From Pseudomonadota bacterium (lineage in GTDB: Bacteria; SZUA-182; DTGQ01): a DNA stretch of 44,980 nt. The notes under the pieces are model-generated. The model was not told the origin of the DNA. It worked only from the letters and a program-made list of their open reading frames with translations, and did no database searches. The number at the start of each line of letters is the position of its first letter. Position 1 is the stretch's first letter. Of this stretch, positions 24,356-32,384 are shown in pieces. The translations under genes were made by a program, and so were the position numbers. The DNA is taken from positions 1-44,980 of the forward strand of contig DAOURK010000020.1 in the NCBI GenBank assembly GCA_030625085.1, in the 5' to 3' direction.

Positions 24356-24688
24356 TTAGTTGTTATAGACAAATTTGAAATCATAAATAAAATCATAGTT
24401 GTCGGGGTTTCTTACTTGGAAATATTCTTTAACTTCATTCACTTCGTTCCACACTTCATCATGGACTTCTATTAGTCCGCGAACGGTGATAGTTGCCTCA
24501 CTTTTATTTATGTAAACATCAAGAAGACTGCCATTAAGGGCGACTTTTCTACGCTCTACCGGCATTTCTTTTGTCATATCCTGGCTTTTTAAAACCCTTC
24601 TGAATGCTTCGGCATTCCCTAAAGAAAAAAATACAATCCAGCCAATAAGTGCAAAGCAAATGGCTTTTTTAAATCCTTGAATTAACAT
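24356..24688 (-). CDS. Small secreted protein, paralogue of 24860-25327
   Basis: About 110 residues. The ATG at 24688 follows AAAGGAG and opens a signal peptide (MLIQGFKKAICFALIGWIVF...AEA). An ATG at 24757 would only add a charged extension. The mature part of about 80 residues has DVYINKSEATITVRGLIEV and ends VRNPDNYDFIYDFKFVYNN. Its neighbour ends with the same pattern (RAP-SNF...INEIKIFYNN), so they are paralogues. The VxVxG and alternating strands recall BON-like domains, but the match is loose. Probably a periplasmic protein of unknown role. Confidence 0.7.
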   Translation of the reverse strand: MLIQGFKKAICFALIGWIVFFSLGNAEAFRRVLKSQDMTKEMPVERRKVALNGSLLDVYINKSEATITVRGLIEVHDEVWNEVNEVKEYFQVRNPDNYDFIYDFKFVYNN

Positions 24689-24859
24689 CTTTTTTTTTCT
24701 CCTTTGTTCATCAATATTGAAGATCGCATGTCGATATTTGGCTGTCCACCTATTCACCTTGAATTAAGCTTTTGACCGGCGTTCCCAAAGGTAAAGCAGT
24801 CACTGCCGCAACTCTTAAATAACGAGATATTATCGATATTAAGATATTAAATTTTTAAT

Positions 24860-25327
24860 CTAACCTAAGTCGTTATTATAAAAAATTTTAATTTCATTAA
24901 TAATCTGAAAATTACTCGGCGCCCTTAATTTAAGGACATGTTCAACCCTTTCTTTCTCCTTCCAGTCTTCTGCTTCACCTTGAATAACAACGGTCTCTTC
25001 GCCTCTGTTTACATAAATTTGGAAACTTTTATTGTCAATTTCTATATTCCATCGAAGTAGATGAGGACGTGACCGTCTTCCAACATCATGCATAGCTAAT
25101 CTAAAACAATCAATCTTCGGATCTATAATTGGAAGCTGATTAGAAATTTCTTGTTCATCAAATACTATGGTCATGGTTTTTATTGCCCAAACCTTTTTTG
25201 AAACTGTTTCTAAGTCAAACATGGCTTCCGTAAAATTGATTTCCCGTATAGATGCCTCACTATAGATAGTGCTTCCAAAAATAAAAAAGATAATTAATGT
25301 GAAGTAAAGCAAATTTTTGGTTCTCAT
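24860..25327 (-). CDS. Secreted protein with BON-like C-terminus
   Basis: About 155 residues. The start at 25327 follows AGGAAGGA, and MRTKNLLYFTLIIFFIFG is a signal peptide ending near SEA. The middle (EQEISNQLPIIDPKIDCFRL, then MHDVGRRSRPHLLRW) is not present in the neighbouring paralogue; the C-terminal 65 residues (FQIYVNRGEETVVIQGEAE) are. No catalytic motif is evident. The gene is upstream of 24356-24688 on the same strand, with about 170 bases between and no sign of a terminator, so the two may be co-transcribed. I do not recognise the family. Confidence 0.7.
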   Translation of the reverse strand: MRTKNLLYFTLIIFFIFGSTIYSEASIREINFTEAMFDLETVSKKVWAIKTMTIVFDEQEISNQLPIIDPKIDCFRLAMHDVGRRSRPHLLRWNIEIDNKSFQIYVNRGEETVVIQGEAEDWKEKERVEHVLKLRAPSNFQIINEIKIFYNNDLG

Positions 25328-25591
25328 AGTCAAAATCCTTCCTTTTTTCTTCATTACCTTTACCGATGCTCATTGCCCCCTAATAAGATGACAAGTATGA
25401 TGCCGATTAATTCGGTAATGTAAGATATAAATAGTTATTAATTTGCCCCCCACATTTTTCGCTTGATATATTAATCAAATTTTTTTCGCATAAATTTCGC
25501 ATAAATAAGGTACATAAAAATTGTATATTCATTTTTAATCGGTTAATTGTTATCAAATTAGTCTATTTGGCGATTAAGGGGAGGATCTCTT

Positions 25592-25642
25592 ATGAAAAAA
25601 AATAATTTGTCTTTCGAATCCCATATTTTTCTTATCCGATGA
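25592..25642 (+). CDS. Possible 16-residue leader peptide
   Basis: ATG at 25592 sits six bases after GGGGAGGA, a much better ribosome-binding site than most here, and reads MKKNNLSFESHIFLIR before TGA. A second tiny frame starts at 25639, overlapping that stop as ATGA, and ends at 25671. Both precede a long inverted repeat. It could be a leader peptide or the surviving 5' end of a disrupted gene. Confidence 0.3.
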   Translation: MKKNNLSFESHIFLIR

Positions 25643-25680
25643 ATAAAATATATATCAAAATATATCAGTAATAAACTTGC

Positions 25681-25776
25681 AGCAATTCTCATTTTGACTT
25701 ATATTTGTATTGAGGTTGGCAAAATATTCGCTATTTTTTACCAACTAACCTCATAATTTTAATATTGAGAATTGCT
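25681..25776. repeat. Long imperfect inverted repeat
   Basis: AGCAATTCTCA at 25681-25691 pairs exactly with TGAGAATTGCT at 25766-25776, and inside it GAGGTTGG (25712) pairs, with a two-base bulge, with CCAACTAACCTC (25741-25752). It could fold as a large hairpin RNA or be a small mobile element. Confidence 0.6.
25716..25732 (+). promoter_or_regulatory. Possible sigma-54 promoter
   Basis: TTGGCAAAATATTCGCT has GG and GC ten bases apart and TGGCA at -24, but the -12 half is TCGC, not TTGC. It overlaps one arm of the inverted repeat, so it may be fortuitous. It would drive the acetate kinase fusion gene. Confidence 0.35.
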
Positions 25777-25794
25777 GGAAAATTACTAATAAAT

Positions 25795-25824
25795 TTGATT
25801 GCCTAAAAGATCTGATTGTATAAT
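25795..25824 (+). promoter_or_regulatory. Sigma-70 promoter of the acetate kinase fusion gene
   Basis: TTGATT at 25795-25800 and a perfect TATAAT at 25819-25824 are 18 bases apart. GATTG ... CAATC around the -10 box forms a small inverted repeat that could be an operator. Confidence 0.55.
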
Positions 25825-25923
25825 AAATGCAATCATATAGGGACCTTTATATTTTTCCTGCGGTTCCCCAGCCGCTCACTTTGTCTTTCCTGCAAAAGCA
25901 GGTATCCAATTGGATAGTTACAA

Positions 25924-25985
25924 AAAAAAATATTAACTACTAGTAGCGCAGGGCTTCAGCCCTGCCAAAAAAATATTAACTACTA
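25924..25985. repeat. Hairpin flanked by 19-bp direct repeats
   Basis: The sequence AAAAAAATATTAACTACTA occurs at 25924-25942 and again at 25967-25985, with the palindrome GCAGGGCTTCAGCCCTGC between them. This looks like insertion of a 24-base palindrome with duplication of the target. Confidence 0.7.
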
Positions 25986-26004
25986 ACAACAAGGGCTGTT
26001 AATT

Positions 26005-28416
26005 ATGGTATCTTCTGATGTAATAAAAGAAATAGAGCTTATTAAAAACGCACCCCAAAAGATTAAAGAGGCAATCGAAAAAGAGGCTGAAATTGCAGCT
26101 TATGGCTTAAATGAGATTGTAATCCCTGCAGGTCAACCGGTAACATTTTTGGGAATTATTTTAGATGGTACAGTTGAGGCCATGACTCCTGACCTCATAG
26201 AAACACCGCAAGCCTTTGAAGGCAGAAAAAAGGGAGACTACTTTGGCGAGGTCTCTCTTATGACAGGTGAACCAGCCGCATTTAGTATTGTGTGCACATC
26301 TTCGTGCCGGGTTTTAATGATTCCTGCACATATTTTTCAGCAATGGCTGGTTACTGATATAAAAGCAATTAATATTTTCTCGAAAACATTGGCGACAAGA
26401 ACAAATAAATTGGATTATCAGATCAGAAAGCAAGAAAAAATTGTTGAAAAACAAACTAAAGAAAAAGACCCTTATGGGCTTAATCTCGTTACCCAAAACA
26501 CAATGAAAATTCTCGTAATTAATTTGGGCAGTTCATCTTTAAAATACCATTATTTTGATACGCAAAATCAAAAAAACAATGCACAAGGGCTTATAGAGCC
26601 AATTGGGGGGAAACAAGTATCCCATAAATATAAGACAGAAAAAGGAGAATATAATTTTGAACTTGGAACTGTGAGCTATGAGCAAGCAATTAAGGTTGCT
26701 CTTGATCAGTTGTGCGATAAACAAATTGGTGTGCTTTCAGATTTAAAAAATCTCACTGCCATCGGGCACCGTGTTGTGCATGGAGGAGAAAAATATCTTT
26801 CATCTAAACTTGTTGATGATAAAGTGTTACAAGGCATAAAGGATCTTGCGCCCCTTGCGCCTCTTCATAATCCAATCCATGTGATTGGTATTGAATCATG
26901 CAAAAAGCTCATCCCCCATGTACAACAGATAGCTGTTTTTGATACGGCATTTCACTATACTTTGCCTCCGAGAGCTTATCTTTATGGCATCCCAAAAACA
27001 GATATAGGGGGCAACTCCGTCAGAAGATACGGCGCTCATGGACCTTCACATCAATATGTGGCCATGTTGGCCGCAACCGCCATAAAACGGCCCTTTGCAA
27101 AGGCTAAAATTATTACCTGTCATTTAGGTAATGGGTCATCTATTTGCGCCATTGATCACGGCAGATCTATCGACACCAGCATGGGATTCACACCCCTTGA
27201 GGGGCTCATTATGGGGTCAAGATGTGGAGACATTGATCCTGCGGTAGTTATGCTTCTTCAGGAATCAAAGGGAATGAGCAGCAAAGAGATGCTTGATTTT
27301 CTGAATCGACAATGTGGTCTCAAAGGGCTATCGGGTATCTCAACTGATGTGAGAGAACTTATAGAGGCAGCGAATGAAGGAAATCGCGAGGCGAGTATCG
27401 CCCTTCAAACCTTTAGCTATAGGATTCGTAAATATATTGGCGCTTATTTTGTAGCCCTTGGCGGCCTCGATGCTCTTGTTTTCACCGGTGGGATTGGAGA
27501 AAATGCGGTTGGAATTAGAGCTATGGCCTGCCAAAGCTTGTGGCATATGAACATTTTACTCGATGAGGTACGAAATCGTCATGCTGATTTGAAAAACCAA
27601 TCAATTGCAGAGATATCACACCCGAATTCTCAGGTTAAGATCTTTGTCGCTCACACTGATGAGGCTAGAATGATTGCACGGGAAACAATACGCCTACTCG
27701 GATATCAGGATGTTGCCAAATGCATTATAGAAAAAAATATCCGGATACCCATTTTCATTTCAGCTCATCATGTACATCTATCTCATGATGATTGCATTAA
27801 ACTTTTTGGTCCCGGACATCAACTAACCCCAAAAAATACCCTGGGTCAACCAGGTCAATTCGCGTGTGAAGAGCAAATCAGCCTCATCGGACCACGAGGA
27901 AAAATTGATCGGGTTCGCATCCTTGGCCCCTTAAGAAGCAAAAGCCAGATCGAGATCTCCCGCACTGATGAATTTCGGCTTGGCATTAATGCTCCCATCA
28001 GAATGTCCGGTGATTTGCACGGATCTCCGGGAGTTATCCTTGAAGGACCTGCCGGTCAAGTAAAACTCCAGGAAGGGGTAATATTAGCGCAACGGCATAT
28101 TCATATCCCACCCCGGGAGGCATCTTCCTTTGGATTAATGGACAACGATCTTGTTAAGATACGCGTCGAGGGTGACAGGGAATTAATCTTCGGGGATGTG
28201 ATCGTGCGCGTACATCCGGATTTTATTCTTGAAATGCATGTAGACACGGATGAGGGGAATGCCGCTCAATTAAATAATAATTCAAAGGCATATCTTGAAG
28301 AGATCCAACACAGAAATAATCCCTTAAACCATCCAGACATGAAAAATAACAATTCAAATCAAAAATCTCAGGAACAAACCAAAAAAGAAAAATTGGTATC
28401 TGTTATGGATACCTAA
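26005..28416 (+). CDS. ackA-pduL: Fusion: cyclic-nucleotide-binding-like domain + acetate kinase + PduL phosphotransacylase
   Basis: A single uninterrupted 803-residue frame. Residues of about 20-140 form a CRP-type cNMP-binding fold (GDYFGEVSLMTGEPAAFSI); the Arg that normally contacts the phosphate is Ala, and no DNA-binding domain follows. Residues of about 167-570 are a full acetate kinase: NLGSSSLKYH, GHRVVHGGEKY, RRYGAHGPSHQYV, GNGSSICAIDHGRSIDTSMG, FTGGIGENA and HTDEARMIA. Residues of about 580-765 are PduL, with Zn ligands in HHVHL, QRHIHIP and EMHVDTDEGN. Together they convert acetyl-CoA and phosphate to acetyl-phosphate and on to acetate plus ATP, so acetyl-phosphate could be channelled. 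The N-terminal domain suggests allosteric control by a ligand other than cAMP. The tail of about 35 residues is polar. Transcribed alone; it converges on the kinase at 28421. Confidence 0.93.
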   Translation: MVSSDVIKEIELIKNAPQKIKEAIEKEAEIAAYGLNEIVIPAGQPVTFLGIILDGTVEAMTPDLIETPQAFEGRKKGDYFGEVSLMTGEPAAFSIVCTSSCRVLMIPAHIFQQWLVTDIKAINIFSKTLATRTNKLDYQIRKQEKIVEKQTKEKDPYGLNLVTQNTMKILVINLGSSSLKYHYFDTQNQKNNAQGLIEPIGGKQVSHKYKTEKGEYNFELGTVSYEQAIKVALDQLCDKQIGVLSDLKNLTAIGHRVVHGGEKYLSSKLVDDKVLQGIKDLAPLAPLHNPIHVIGIESCKKLIPHVQQIAVFDTAFHYTLPPRAYLYGIPKTDIGGNSVRRYGAHGPSHQYVAMLAATAIKRPFAKAKIITCHLGNGSSICAIDHGRSIDTSMGFTPLEGLIMGSRCGDIDPAVVMLLQESKGMSSKEMLDFLNRQCGLKGLSGISTDVRELIEAANEGNREASIALQTFSYRIRKYIGAYFVALGGLDALVFTGGIGENAVGIRAMACQSLWHMNILLDEVRNRHADLKNQSIAEISHPNSQVKIFVAHTDEARMIARETIRLLGYQDVAKCIIEKNIRIPIFISAHHVHLSHDDCIKLFGPGHQLTPKNTLGQPGQFACEEQISLIGPRGKIDRVRILGPLRSKSQIEISRTDEFRLGINAPIRMSGDLHGSPGVILEGPAGQVKLQEGVILAQRHIHIPPREASSFGLMDNDLVKIRVEGDRELIFGDVIVRVHPDFILEMHVDTDEGNAAQLNNNSKAYLEEIQHRNNPLNHPDMKNNNSNQKSQEQTKKEKLVSVMDT

Positions 28417-28420
28417 TGCA

Positions 28421-31400
28421 TCAAATCTCTATTACCTTTTGTAATACCTCACTTAAGCCCTTAACTTCATATGGCTTGGGGATAACGCCACTGAAGCCGT
28501 ACTCTTGAAACTGTGCTATAATCGGGGCATTAGAATAACCACTTGATACAATTGCTTTAATCTCAGGGTCTAATTCAAGCAGTTTCTTAATAGCTTCTTC
28601 GCCTCCCATGCCCCCTGGTATAGTTAAATCCATTATTACCGCATCAAATGGTTGTTGTAATTCTTTGGCTTTTTTATAAAGCTCAATTGCCTCAACACCG
28701 TCCACGGCAAACTCAACCTTATACCCTATATAACTAAGCATTTCCCCGGCAATATCTCGCACATCTTGCTCATCATCCATAAAAAGAATTTTCCCTTGAC
28801 CTGTACAGGGTATATCCGCCAAATCCTTCTGAGAACAAACTCCTTTGAGGGAAGCAGGCAGATAAAGAAAAAAAGTGGCTCCAACTCCCGCTTTTGATTC
28901 AACGGTAATATATCCCTCATGTCTTTTGATAATCGAATAAGTTGTTGATAGCCCTAGTCCGGTCCCTTTTGATTTGGTGGTGAAATAGGGATCAAATATC
29001 TTATGGATATGTTTTTTGGGAATGCCTGCACCATGGTCTTTTACTAATAATTTAATATAATTGCCTTCCATTAAAGGCAAACTATCTTCTTTTCCAATAT
29101 TCATATTTTCGGCATATACCTTGATTACCCCCCCTTCAGGCATGGCCTGATTGGCATTAATCACCAGATTATTGATAACCTGGCTTATCTGGCCCTCATC
29201 GATTTCAACTGGCCAAAGATCATCGGGTATGAAAAATTCGCATTTTACCTTGGAACCTCTTAAAGCAAAGCAGGCTGTGTCCCTGAGCAATTCTGCAATT
29301 GAAGCGGTTTTTTTAACAGGCGCTCCCCCTCTGGAAAAGGTGAGTAACTGTTGGGTCAAATCCGTGGCCCTAAGGGCGGCTTTTTCAGATTTGGCCAGTA
29401 TTTCAAAAATTTTATGCTCCTGTTTTACATGCATTTTGGCCAGAGAAAGCCCCCCCACAATAGCCACTAATATATTTTTAAAGTCATGGGCAATACCGCC
29501 GGCTAAAATTCCAATAGATTCCAGCTTTTGTGCTTTTTGCAGTTCCTCCTCCATTATTTTACGTGCGGTAATATCACGGATAATGGCCATAGTAACCGGT
29601 TTACCCTGATATTGAATAATCCCGGCCGAGATTTCCGCATCCTTGATTCCTCCATCCTTAGCCATTAACTTGGCTTCATAAAAAGAGGAGACTTTTTCAC
29701 CGGATAGAAGGTATTGATACCTTTGGGCCAAAAAATCTCTGCATTCAGGCGCAACTATATCCCGGAAAAAGGGTTTACCTATCATTTCTTCAACTGTATA
29801 GCCAAGAATTTCGGCCATTCTCTTATTAACAAAACGCAAAATTCCGTCTTGAATAATAACCACTCCATCCTGGGCCTGTTCTACCAAGGCCAGATACTTT
29901 TCTTCCGCCTCTTCTTTAGCTTCACATAATTCAGTCTCCATTTGCTTGCGCTCGGAGATATCCTTGAAATCTTCTACAATGCCGATCAGTTTGCCGTCAG
30001 GTCCCCGGAAGGGAGTTGCAGTCACCAGACAAGGGATTTTAAGACCATCGGGGCGCTCTTTTTCAATATCGCCTTCAACACGCTCCTCACCACCAAGAAT
30101 TCTAACCATTGAACATTGAGGAGTATGACAGGCAGGACCGGGAAAGACCTTATAGCATTTTTGACCTATTGCTTCATCCTCGCTCAGGCCGGACAAAGTT
30201 AAAAAGGTTTTATTCAGGCACAGACAGTTAAAGTCTTTATCAATCAAACGCATCCCATCGGCTGCAGTATTAAATATTTGATCAAGCTCAGCATAGGCAA
30301 TTTTAATTGATTCCTCTGCTCGCTTACGTTCCGTTTCCTGTCTTTCACTTTGCAGTCTCGCATAGAGAATGGGGGCCACTTTGGAGTTGACAATAATTTC
30401 CAATAACTCCTGATCTTTTTGTGTATAATCAGCGGCCTTGTTGGCGACCATAATCTCCCCTATGGCCTCTTCCTGATAAACAATAGGCACAACCAAGGCC
30501 CTGGTAATCGGAATATGCCCGCCGGGCACCTGATGAAATTTATTTGAGCAAATGGTCCTTTTTTCAATGAGGGCCTGTCCCCAAATGCCACGCCATAATG
30601 TGCGAGGAAAGACAACTTTTTTATCAGGCATCCGGCACTGGTCCCAGATTTCTTTAGTGAAGGAAGGATAAACAATATCCCCATTCTGATTGATATAACC
30701 AAAAGCTCCCAGTTTGCTTTCCATAACCTCCAAAATGACCTGCAGCACTTCCGCATAAATTTTGTCATCAGGGATAGTAAGAAAAATATCGGCGATCCGG
30801 TTCCTGATAGTCAACTCCCGCTCCGATTTCCGCAAAGATATCTCGCTTTGCTTCAAATTTCTGAACAGAAGATGGTAAGGTTTCCTAAGGCCTGTCTCAA
30901 TAATGGCTTTGTAGATAAAATAAAAGGAAAGGATTTGTAAAAAATGACCTATCAAACTAAAAAACCCATAACCGTGTACAGGATACATAGTGAAGGTTAA
31001 TTCCGAGACAATGGTGGTAATAAGACCGGCAATCAACATCTGCAGCACGCCCTTATCAAACTCCTGGCGCTTTTGAATCAAAAGGAAAATGGAGCCTGAA
31101 AGAATCAGACAAACACTATATTCACTGATCAGATTAAACCGGCTTAACCCAATTCCTTCAACAAAACAGTCAGGGAAAATGTTTCCATGGAAAATGGATA
31201 TCAGCAAAAGGGAAACGACTGCCGTATACCCAAAGAATATATAATTGACCCTCAGTTTTCGATTAATGAGAAAAGGAGCAATAAGAAAAGAGATGCCTTC
31301 TACATACCTGGAGGCAATCCATAATTGAGTAGGCAAATTGATACTGTCTTGAAATACGTTCAGGCCGGGATAAGCCAGAGCATGAAGCAGATCCAGGCCG

Positions 31401-31630
31401 CCAATAAAGAGATAGGCAATGCCTATAAACAAAAAATAATTGCTGTCCTGAAACTGACGTGAGTTCCAGATAATCATAAATATGCCGCAGGCTACAATGA
31501 TGCTGAATATCTCAGCGAGGCTGTGGAAAAGCAGATTATTGTAATAATTGATCACATATAGCCCAAGGAAAACTGAAAAACCGGTCAAGAGGGCTAAATA
31601 TTTATTGGGAAGGATACCTTGTTTTTCCAT
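28421..31630 (-). CDS. Hybrid sensor histidine kinase (MASE3-GAF-PAS-PAS-HisKA-HATPase-REC)
   Basis: A 1069-residue hybrid kinase. The N-terminal 250 residues are a seven-helix MASE3-type membrane sensor (YLFIGGLDLLHALAYPGLNVF lies in it). A GAF domain (about 280-425, with CRMPDKKVVFPRTLWRG), a PAS (about 445-560, with CYKVFPGPACHTPQCSM) and a second PAS (about 575-690) follow. HisKA has GGIAHDFKNILVAIVGG, the ATPase has NLVINANQAM and DHGAGIPKKH and GTGLGLSTTY, and the C-terminal receiver has DDEQDV and a phosphoacceptor in AVIMDLTIPGG. All key residues are present. The start follows GAGGGAAAT. Only four bases separate its stop from that of the fusion gene opposite. No cognate regulator is adjacent. 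Confidence 0.93.
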   Translation of the reverse strand: MEKQGILPNKYLALLTGFSVFLGLYVINYYNNLLFHSLAEIFSIIVACGIFMIIWNSRQFQDSNYFLFIGIAYLFIGGLDLLHALAYPGLNVFQDSINLPTQLWIASRYVEGISFLIAPFLINRKLRVNYIFFGYTAVVSLLLISIFHGNIFPDCFVEGIGLSRFNLISEYSVCLILSGSIFLLIQKRQEFDKGVLQMLIAGLITTIVSELTFTMYPVHGYGFFSLIGHFLQILSFYFIYKAIIETGLRKPYHLLFRNLKQSEISLRKSERELTIRNRIADIFLTIPDDKIYAEVLQVILEVMESKLGAFGYINQNGDIVYPSFTKEIWDQCRMPDKKVVFPRTLWRGIWGQALIEKRTICSNKFHQVPGGHIPITRALVVPIVYQEEAIGEIMVANKAADYTQKDQELLEIIVNSKVAPILYARLQSERQETERKRAEESIKIAYAELDQIFNTAADGMRLIDKDFNCLCLNKTFLTLSGLSEDEAIGQKCYKVFPGPACHTPQCSMVRILGGEERVEGDIEKERPDGLKIPCLVTATPFRGPDGKLIGIVEDFKDISERKQMETELCEAKEEAEEKYLALVEQAQDGVVIIQDGILRFVNKRMAEILGYTVEEMIGKPFFRDIVAPECRDFLAQRYQYLLSGEKVSSFYEAKLMAKDGGIKDAEISAGIIQYQGKPVTMAIIRDITARKIMEEELQKAQKLESIGILAGGIAHDFKNILVAIVGGLSLAKMHVKQEHKIFEILAKSEKAALRATDLTQQLLTFSRGGAPVKKTASIAELLRDTACFALRGSKVKCEFFIPDDLWPVEIDEGQISQVINNLVINANQAMPEGGVIKVYAENMNIGKEDSLPLMEGNYIKLLVKDHGAGIPKKHIHKIFDPYFTTKSKGTGLGLSTTYSIIKRHEGYITVESKAGVGATFFLYLPASLKGVCSQKDLADIPCTGQGKILFMDDEQDVRDIAGEMLSYIGYKVEFAVDGVEAIELYKKAKELQQPFDAVIMDLTIPGGMGGEEAIKKLLELDPEIKAIVSSGYSNAPIIAQFQEYGFSGVIPKPYEVKGLSEVLQKVIEI

Positions 31631-31647
31631 ATTTCCCTCACTCGCTA

Positions 31648-31663
31648 ATCACCATCAGGTGAT
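31648..31663. promoter_or_regulatory. Palindrome upstream of the hybrid kinase gene
   Basis: ATCACC and GGTGAT flank ATCA, about 18 bases before the kinase start codon. It could be an operator or a small leader hairpin. Confidence 0.35.
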
Positions 31664-31920
31664 GGGGAAAATAAATTCAGAAAAATAAATGAATTAAATG
31701 AATATTTATATTAACTAATTGATTTATAAGGACTTTTAATTTATTATACGCTCATATTACTCAAAGGAAAAGAAAAAAATGATCGTATTCATAAAAAATA
31801 TTTCTTATATAAAAAAACATTCATAAAAAACCCGCAAAACCTTTCTCCCCATTTACGTAAAAGTAGTGATTTTAGCTATCTTTTCAATTAATTAACAAAA
31901 AAAACACTATTGGTAAAAAA

Positions 31921-31936
31921 TGGTATAAATCTTGCA
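31921..31936 (+). promoter_or_regulatory. Sigma-54 (RpoN) promoter
   Basis: TGGTATAAATCTTGCA has the invariant GG and GC ten bases apart and a perfect TTGCA at -12. It points at the sugar transferase gene 450 bases downstream. Confidence 0.65.
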
Positions 31937-32384
31937 ATTCTATCTGCTTAAATAAATGCCGCAGATGAACGCAGATTTATATTTATTACTGGAATTGGAA
32001 AGACGCCCATATTCAATGCGAAGCAGAAATAACAATACGAATAAAAGGGACCCTATGTATATGCTTCCCCAGCAAAAATGGCAGCTTTTCTTTAATCCTT
32101 ACCTTTTCTTTAAAAAAATTACACCTCCCCACCTTTCATTCTCTATTATTCCATTTATCAAATGCTGGGTTAGTCGGCATAGGCATTTCTTGAAACCCTA
32201 TTGTCACATAAGACAGGATCAACAAAATGTAATAAAATTTTTTCCTTTATTCTGTACATACTATGAATCCTGTCTGATCAAATGGCCGTTAAACCACATA
32301 AATAATAAAAATATTTCAATATTTCACTGCTTGTTAGCTAAGGTTCATAATTGCTGAATATTTATCAGTAAAAGGATAGATTTT

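Larger units (their letters stand above)
25328..26004. other. Complex regulatory region before the acetate kinase fusion gene
   Basis: From left to right: a tiny reading frame with a strong ribosome-binding site (25592), a long imperfect inverted repeat (25681-25776) that contains a possible sigma-54 promoter, a sigma-70 promoter (25795), and a hairpin between 19-bp direct repeats (25924-25985). The leader of the fusion gene would be about 175 bases from the sigma-70 site. Confidence 0.55.
31631..32384. other. Intergenic region before the sugar transferase gene
   Basis: It holds a palindrome next to the kinase start (31648), a sigma-54 promoter (31921) and the repeat word CGCAGATGAACGCAGAT at 31961-31977. 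The frame at 31956-32357 is open but lacks a ribosome-binding site, begins in the repeat word and has no recognisable composition, so I do not call it a gene. Confidence 0.55.

Noticed and set aside
25605-25625. tRNA T-arm-like TTTCGAATCCC
   Set aside because: No matching acceptor, D or anticodon stems around it.
29151-29609. 152-codon open frame antisense to the hybrid kinase
   Set aside because: Shadow of the HisKA/PAS coding sequence; no independent evidence.
31956-32357. Open frame of 133 codons before the sugar transferase gene
   Set aside because: No ribosome-binding site, begins in a common repeat word (CGCAGATGAACGCAGAT), and amino-acid content is not protein-like. More likely untranslated leader.
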